64,000 bases of DNA from assembly GCA_928212115.1 (NCBI GenBank), contig CAKMRJ010005523.1:146014190-146078189 (forward strand), given 5' to 3'. Made by a program: the position numbers and the translations under genes. The notes beneath the pieces are model-generated. The model saw nothing but the letters and a program-made list of their open reading frames with translations. It was not told where the DNA came from and made no database searches. Source of the DNA: Lactuca virosa (Eukaryota > Streptophyta > Magnoliopsida > Asterales > Asteraceae). Below, one piece after another: positions 59,221-64,000 of the stretch (within the stretch, counting starts at the first letter, position 1; every line of letters begins with the position of its first letter).

Positions 59221-59993
59221 TGTTGGATAAGGTGTATAAGTCCATAACTATTTCTGGTATGTACTTGACCCGACCCGGCATGGTCCATTTGGGTTGCATG
59301 GCACCATGCAATTGGATAAACTAAAATGAGAGAAATAACACTTATGGTTTATTAATATATTATAAGTTCTAATATATTAATAATATTATTTAATTAGTTT
59401 GATCAAGAATTAATTTAGAATTAATTAAGTGATCAAAAGATAACTAATTAAATATATGGGTAGATTATGTAAATCTTCCATATCTTATATAGTGGGCTAA
59501 GAGGCTCCATGGATTATCAAGTTGGTTTCCACCCATAGGATGCTCCATGGAGGCTCCATGGGAGTTACAAACCCATGGGTCATGGAAATGAAGAGTCATG
59601 CCACATTAGGGTTCACATGGTATAACCCCAGATGTGACACACTATATAAGCAACATGTTCTCCACCAAAATCGACGACACTAAGAAACAAGAGGGCTAGA
59701 GCCAATTTTGCAAGTGTAAGATTCTCTCAAAGTTTACTCCTTTGCATTTGGTGTTGTGTGAAGCATTTGAGGCATCACACTTGGGGTGCTAGGCTCACAA
59801 GGTTTCAAGGATCATAATCAACAACAAGGTAAGTTATTCTATCTTTCATTCAAGTTAAAAATGTTCCCCATGTATGCTAGATAGGAATATAACCTTGGAA
59901 TTCAACTTTGCATGATTATTAGACAAACATAGATCCAAGGTTATTAGGGTTGCATGTACACTTAGGAAGTGTTAGAATGCTCAAAACCCATCA
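59221..59993 (+). mobile_element. 5' LTR of the right-hand Copia element
   Basis: 773 bp, TGTTGGATAAGG to ACCCATCA, then GTGGTATCAGAGCC. Its downstream internal region continues to the window end. Confidence 0.9.
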
Positions 59994-61429
59994 GTGGTAT
60001 CAGAGCCTAGGTTTGTTTGTTTTTTTTTTGTGTGCATACAGCTTGAAAAAAAAATCGTTTTTCTGTTTTCTGCTCGTATGAAAGTTTGCACATTTGTTGC
60101 TGGAAATGGACTAGAAACATTACCCTAAACTGTTTTGATGTTTTAAAGCTTGTTTTAGATGGTGTAATGTTTATGCTAATCCATTTACAATGACAATTAT
60201 TAAAATTACAAGTTTTTTTTAAGTGTAATTTTTGATTCTTGAAAGTGTTCATATTCATGTTCTTGAACTTATGAAGATTAGATGATCATAGGAATTGTTT
60301 GTAACCTTCATGGTAGTTTAATTCATGATCATAATGTGTTTTAATGGAGTCCATAACTTGTCCTCAAGTTATGGAAAACCAAAAGTCTCACTTTTATTAA
60401 AGCCATTAAAAGAACACAAGAGTTATAAAAATGAAGAGTCTTCATTTTTATTACTCAATTAATTCATAAGTTATAAGAAATGAAAAGTTTTGGAAGTTTA
60501 CAAAACTTGCCCTCAAGTTTTGGAACATGTAAAGTCTTGATTAAAACTTTAGTTTCAACCCTTAGAATTTTAAAAGTTAAAATTCAACCCTTATACTTTA
60601 TAATATTATAAGTTACTAATATATATATGTATAACAACAAGTCGTCTTACCGCTAGTACGCCTCTATCACGAAGCCGGTCTATAAGGGGGGTATAAGGTT
60701 GTTGCCTATAAAATGGCAACTTAATGGGTGTCCACTCTCACCCACCGCTTCCTTGATCGGTGGAGGGTCGTTAGCCGAACGGGTAAGACAAGGACTTATA
60801 AATTCTCATTAAAAGTATGATGAATATTATAAAGTAACTAAATGCTTTTATTAAATTCCCAATCTTAGTTACTTTAGGAAAATGTGAATAAGGTGCTAAT
60901 CCATGAAATTACACTTTACACTTTGTTTAAGTCGTTGGTGGAGCGTGTGTGGTTAACCGGCACACTAACTTGGACTTAACAAGGTAGGTAAAGGGTGACT
61001 TAAGGTTTACCATAGCATCGGTGGAGCGTGTGTGGTTTACCGGCACATCGATTGAGTGATAAACCTTGAGGGTACCAAGTGATTTGCATGGTTACTTCAC
61101 ACCTCGTTTTGTGATCCTCGGTATCCCAGTCACAAAACTTGGAGGGCACACTCGAGATTGAAACATGCCTTTGAAAAGTTCATTGAATCTCAAAAGAATC
61201 TAGGAATTTCTAAGAACCAATTAAAAACCTAATATTTATATTACGTTTTTCATGGTGGAAATTGGTGAATCGTCATTCACCTACCTTTCAAATATGTTAT
61301 AGCTTGGATTATGACATACCTCTTCTAAGTTATAATATATTGTGATTGGATCCTAGCCTTAATATTACATTTGGGTGTTTTATTAAGGACTTTCTTAATA
61401 TCTAAACTAATCTTGTTCTCTTCTTTCAG
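59994..61429 (+). mobile_element. PBS and long leader of the right-hand Copia element
   Basis: PBS at 59995-60007. A leader of about 1.4 kb shares the block around TAAGGGGGGTATAAGG (60687) with 58963 and, reversed, with 4128. The unit GGTGGAGCGTGTGTGGTT occurs twice (about 60937 and 61020), followed by ACCGGCACA. No ORF before 61430. Confidence 0.85.
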
Positions 61430-64000
61430 ATGTCTTCAAACAATGCTGCTTCTGGCGAGATCGCTGACTTCCGGGCACATGAAAGGGATGCTACAAAAGT
61501 GGCATGCATCATGTTGGCCACCATGACAGCGGAACTCCAAAAGTCCTATGAGGACTTCTACCCTTTTGAAATGCACCAAGATCTGATGGAAAGATACCAT
61601 CAAAGTGCACGACAAGAGAGGTATGAAATCATATGCTCTATCATAACAACCATGATGAAGGACGGGGAATCCGTCACGAGCCACATGCAGAAAATGCAAA
61701 GGTATGTGGATCGGTTGCTGAAGCTTAATGTGAACTTCCCTGAGGAGCTTGCAATAGATATCATTTTGCACTCCTTACCATCGTGTTATGATCAATTCCG
61801 CATGACATATCACATGAATAAGGAAGAGGTCACACTCAGCAAACTTCAGGGACTCCTCAAGACTGCAGAAACAGGTCTTAAGGGTAAGTCGGTTGTTAAC
61901 ACTCCTACTCCAAACTCCACCCCAGTTTTGGCAATCGGGAAAGGTAGAGGGAAGAAGAGGAAGAGCTCTTCGAAGGGTACCAAGGCTAGGACCCTTGATG
62001 GCTCTTCTTCAAGTGGAACCAAGAAAGGTTTCGTCACTCCTTCTTCTGACCCAAAAGAGGCTGAATGCTTCTATTGCCATGAAAAGTCACATTGGAAGCG
62101 GAACTGCCCAAAATACCAGCAAGATGTGAAGGATGGTATAGTTAAACCCAACCATGCAGGTATTTACACTATCTTATCTAATAACTCACCCCATTCTAAT
62201 TCTTGGGTCCTTGATACCGGTTGTGGTATTCATATCTGTTCTGATTTGCAGGGACTAAGAAGAAGTGAGAATGTGGAGCATGGAAGAATAAACTTAATCA
62301 TGGGGAATAGGAAAGCTTTACCTGTCACCAAGATTGGAGTTTATACTTTATTGCTAAGTAGTGGGTTTAGTTTAGATTTGAATAAGTGTTGTTATTCGCC
62401 AGAAATGGCAAGAAACATTATTTCCTTTCATGCATTGTATAAACAAGGTTTCACCTTTTCATTTGATAATGAAGTTGGTTCGATTAATCCTTTCTTTAAT
62501 AATGTTCTTTATTTTAAAGCATTACCTTGTGATGGCGTGTATGAAACTGTATCTGTGGTTGATAACTTAGGAAATAATGTATTGTGTATTGATTCTGTTA
62601 ATAATAATAACTTGGATAAAGCATCATTATGGCATTGTCGTCTTGGACATATAAGCAAGAAACGCATAGGCCAACTCCAAAAGGATGGAGTATTGGAGTC
62701 ATTTGACCTAAAGTCAGATGATAGTTGCGAATCATGCTTACTTGGAAAAATGACAAAGTCACCCTTCACAGGTTCTTGTGAGAGGGGTGAAGGTTTGTTG
62801 GATCTTGTACACACAGATGTGTGTGGGCCCTTCAAACATGCCACAAGGGATGCTAATCGTTATTATTTGACTTTTACTGATGATTACAATAGATATGGAT
62901 ATGTCTACTTAATCAAGCATAAGTAAGAGACTTTTGAGAGGTTTAAAGAGTTTAAACAGGAAGTCGAGAATCAATTGGGCAGGAACATTAAGATGCTTCG
63001 ATCCGATCGAGGTGGTGAGTATTTTAGTTCAGAGTTCCTCGACTATCTTAGGGAATGTGGGATTGTCTCACAATTGACACCTCCCAGGACACCGCAGTTG
63101 AATGGTGTAGCTGAGAGGTGTAATCGAACCTTGTTGGATATGACATCCCAACTCTGCAGGAAGTTAAGTCCTGGCTTGAGAAGTGTTTCTCTATGAAGGA
63201 CCTAGGAGAAGCTGCCTATATTCCAGGGATAAGGATCTTGAGAGACCGGAGTAAAAGACTAATTGGACTTAGTCAGAGTACTTACTTGGATAAGGTGTTG
63301 AAGAGATTCGGCATGCAGGACTCCAAGAAAGGAGAGTTACCCATCCAGAGTAACGCCAGATTGAGTAAGACACAAAGCCCTAGTACTGAGGCTGAGATAG
63401 CAGAAATGAGTCGAATACCTTATGCTTCGGCTGTAGGATCGATCATGTATGCTATGACGTGTACTCGACCTGATGTAGCCTTTTCTTTGAGCATGGTTAG
63501 CAGGTATCAGGGGAACCCTGGCAAGGCACACTGGACTGCGGTAAAGAATATCCTCAAGTACCTACGGAGGACTAAGGACTAGGTCCTTACCCTCGGTGGG
63601 AGTGAAGACTTGAGAGTTGTAGGGTATAGTGATGCTAGCTTTCAGACTGATAGGGATAATTTCCGCTCTCAGTCAGGCTGGGTCTTTACCTTAAATGGAG
63701 GAGCAATTTCTTGGAAGAGTTCCAAGCAAGAGACAGTGGCTGATTCAACTTGCGAATCAGAGTATATAGCAGCTAGCGAGGCAGCAAAGGAGGCGATATG
63801 GCTGAAGAACTTCATTGGAGACCTTGGAGTTGTACCAGCTATTAAAGAGCCAATGGAAATTTTCTGTGATAGTGAAAGTGCAGTTGCCTTAGCCAAGGAA
63901 CCAAGGGATCACGGGAGATCCAGACACATCGACAGAAAATACCATTTCATCAGACATCGAATAGAAGAAGGACTCCTCGTAGCAAAGAGGGTATCATCGG
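61430..64000 (+). pseudogene. Copia gag-pol with internal deletion, running off the window
   Basis: Start ATG TCT TCA AAC. Gag (LATMTAELQ..., zinc knuckle CFYCHEKSHWKRNC near 62070), protease (SWVLDTGCG, unusual DTGC), GAG-pre-integrase (LWHCRLGHISKKR), integrase with HTDVCGPF, RSDRGGEYF and NGVAERCNRTLLDM. At about 63140 the sequence jumps into the end of reverse transcriptase (FSMKDLGEA), in another frame, so the integrase C-terminus and most of RT are missing. RNase H follows (GYSDASFQTD, SWKSSKQETVADSTCESEYIA). Stops: TAA at 62924, TAG at 63580. The gag N-terminus seems shorter than usual. Resembles TNT1-type Copia proteins; lineage not certain. Confidence 0.9.

Noticed and set aside
1..64000. 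tRNA or rRNA genes
   Set aside because: The only tRNA-like words are primer binding sites; no cloverleaf or rRNA sequence was recognised by eye.

Overview
The window is plant nuclear DNA from a large, repeat-rich genome. The evidence is GT-AG introns in a Pumilio-family gene, plant-type Ty3 and Copia LTR retrotransposons primed by initiator tRNA-Met, and a Mutator-like element (MULE) with a FAR1-type transposase. The abundant ACTCG-N-CGAGT motif in the Ty3 LTRs makes me think of lettuce (Lactuca, Asteraceae). That attribution is from memory and is not proven by the sequence.

Layout: 1-3567 is the 3' end of a Ty3 chromovirus and its truncated 3' LTR. 3568-5960 is a reverse-oriented Copia 5' end (leader, PBS, LTR) inserted in a reverse-oriented Ty3 LTR (5961-7646). 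8700-9030 is another LTR/PBS remnant, followed by a 0.45-kb tandem duplication (9031-9928). 10476-13366 holds the one apparently intact gene, a five-exon Pumilio/PUF RNA-binding protein of 589 aa. 14222-43514 is a giant MULE, about 19.7 kb once its retrotransposon insertion is subtracted. It has ~40-bp terminal inverted repeats, two tandem copies of a Ulp1/C48-family gene on the + strand, and a convergent FAR1/MURA transposase gene on the - strand. All its introns and spacers are filled with a dispersed 14-bp palindrome, AATCACATGTGATT and its C-to-T variants. A complete Ty3 element (element I, 18379-28003, TSD TTAAA) sits in the last exon of the first Ulp1-like copy. 44253-44905 is a degenerate LRR receptor-kinase fragment. 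45465-48507 is a 3-kb Ty3 LTR (III) with its PBS, interrupted by a second complete Ty3 element of the same family as I (element II, 48696-57069, TSD AGAAC). 57075-64000 holds Copia sequences: a 3' untranslated tail, an LTR, a leader, a second LTR, a leader, and a deleted gag-pol running off the window.

How the parts relate: almost everything is nested mobile DNA. The MULE keeps the classical two-gene convergent plan of Mutator elements. Its left-hand gene resembles the Ulp1-peptidase genes carried by some plant MULEs. The motif-dense noncoding DNA recalls VANDAL MULEs, whose VANC anti-silencing proteins bind short motifs scattered in their own noncoding DNA. That comparison is the main hypothesis offered here. 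Independently, each Ty3 LTR family carries its own clustered short palindrome, and elements I/II carry an array of C(UUCG)G hairpins in the transcribed part of the LTR. All retrotransposon and MULE genes seen here carry stops or frameshifts, many of them C-to-T changes expected from decay of methylated DNA.
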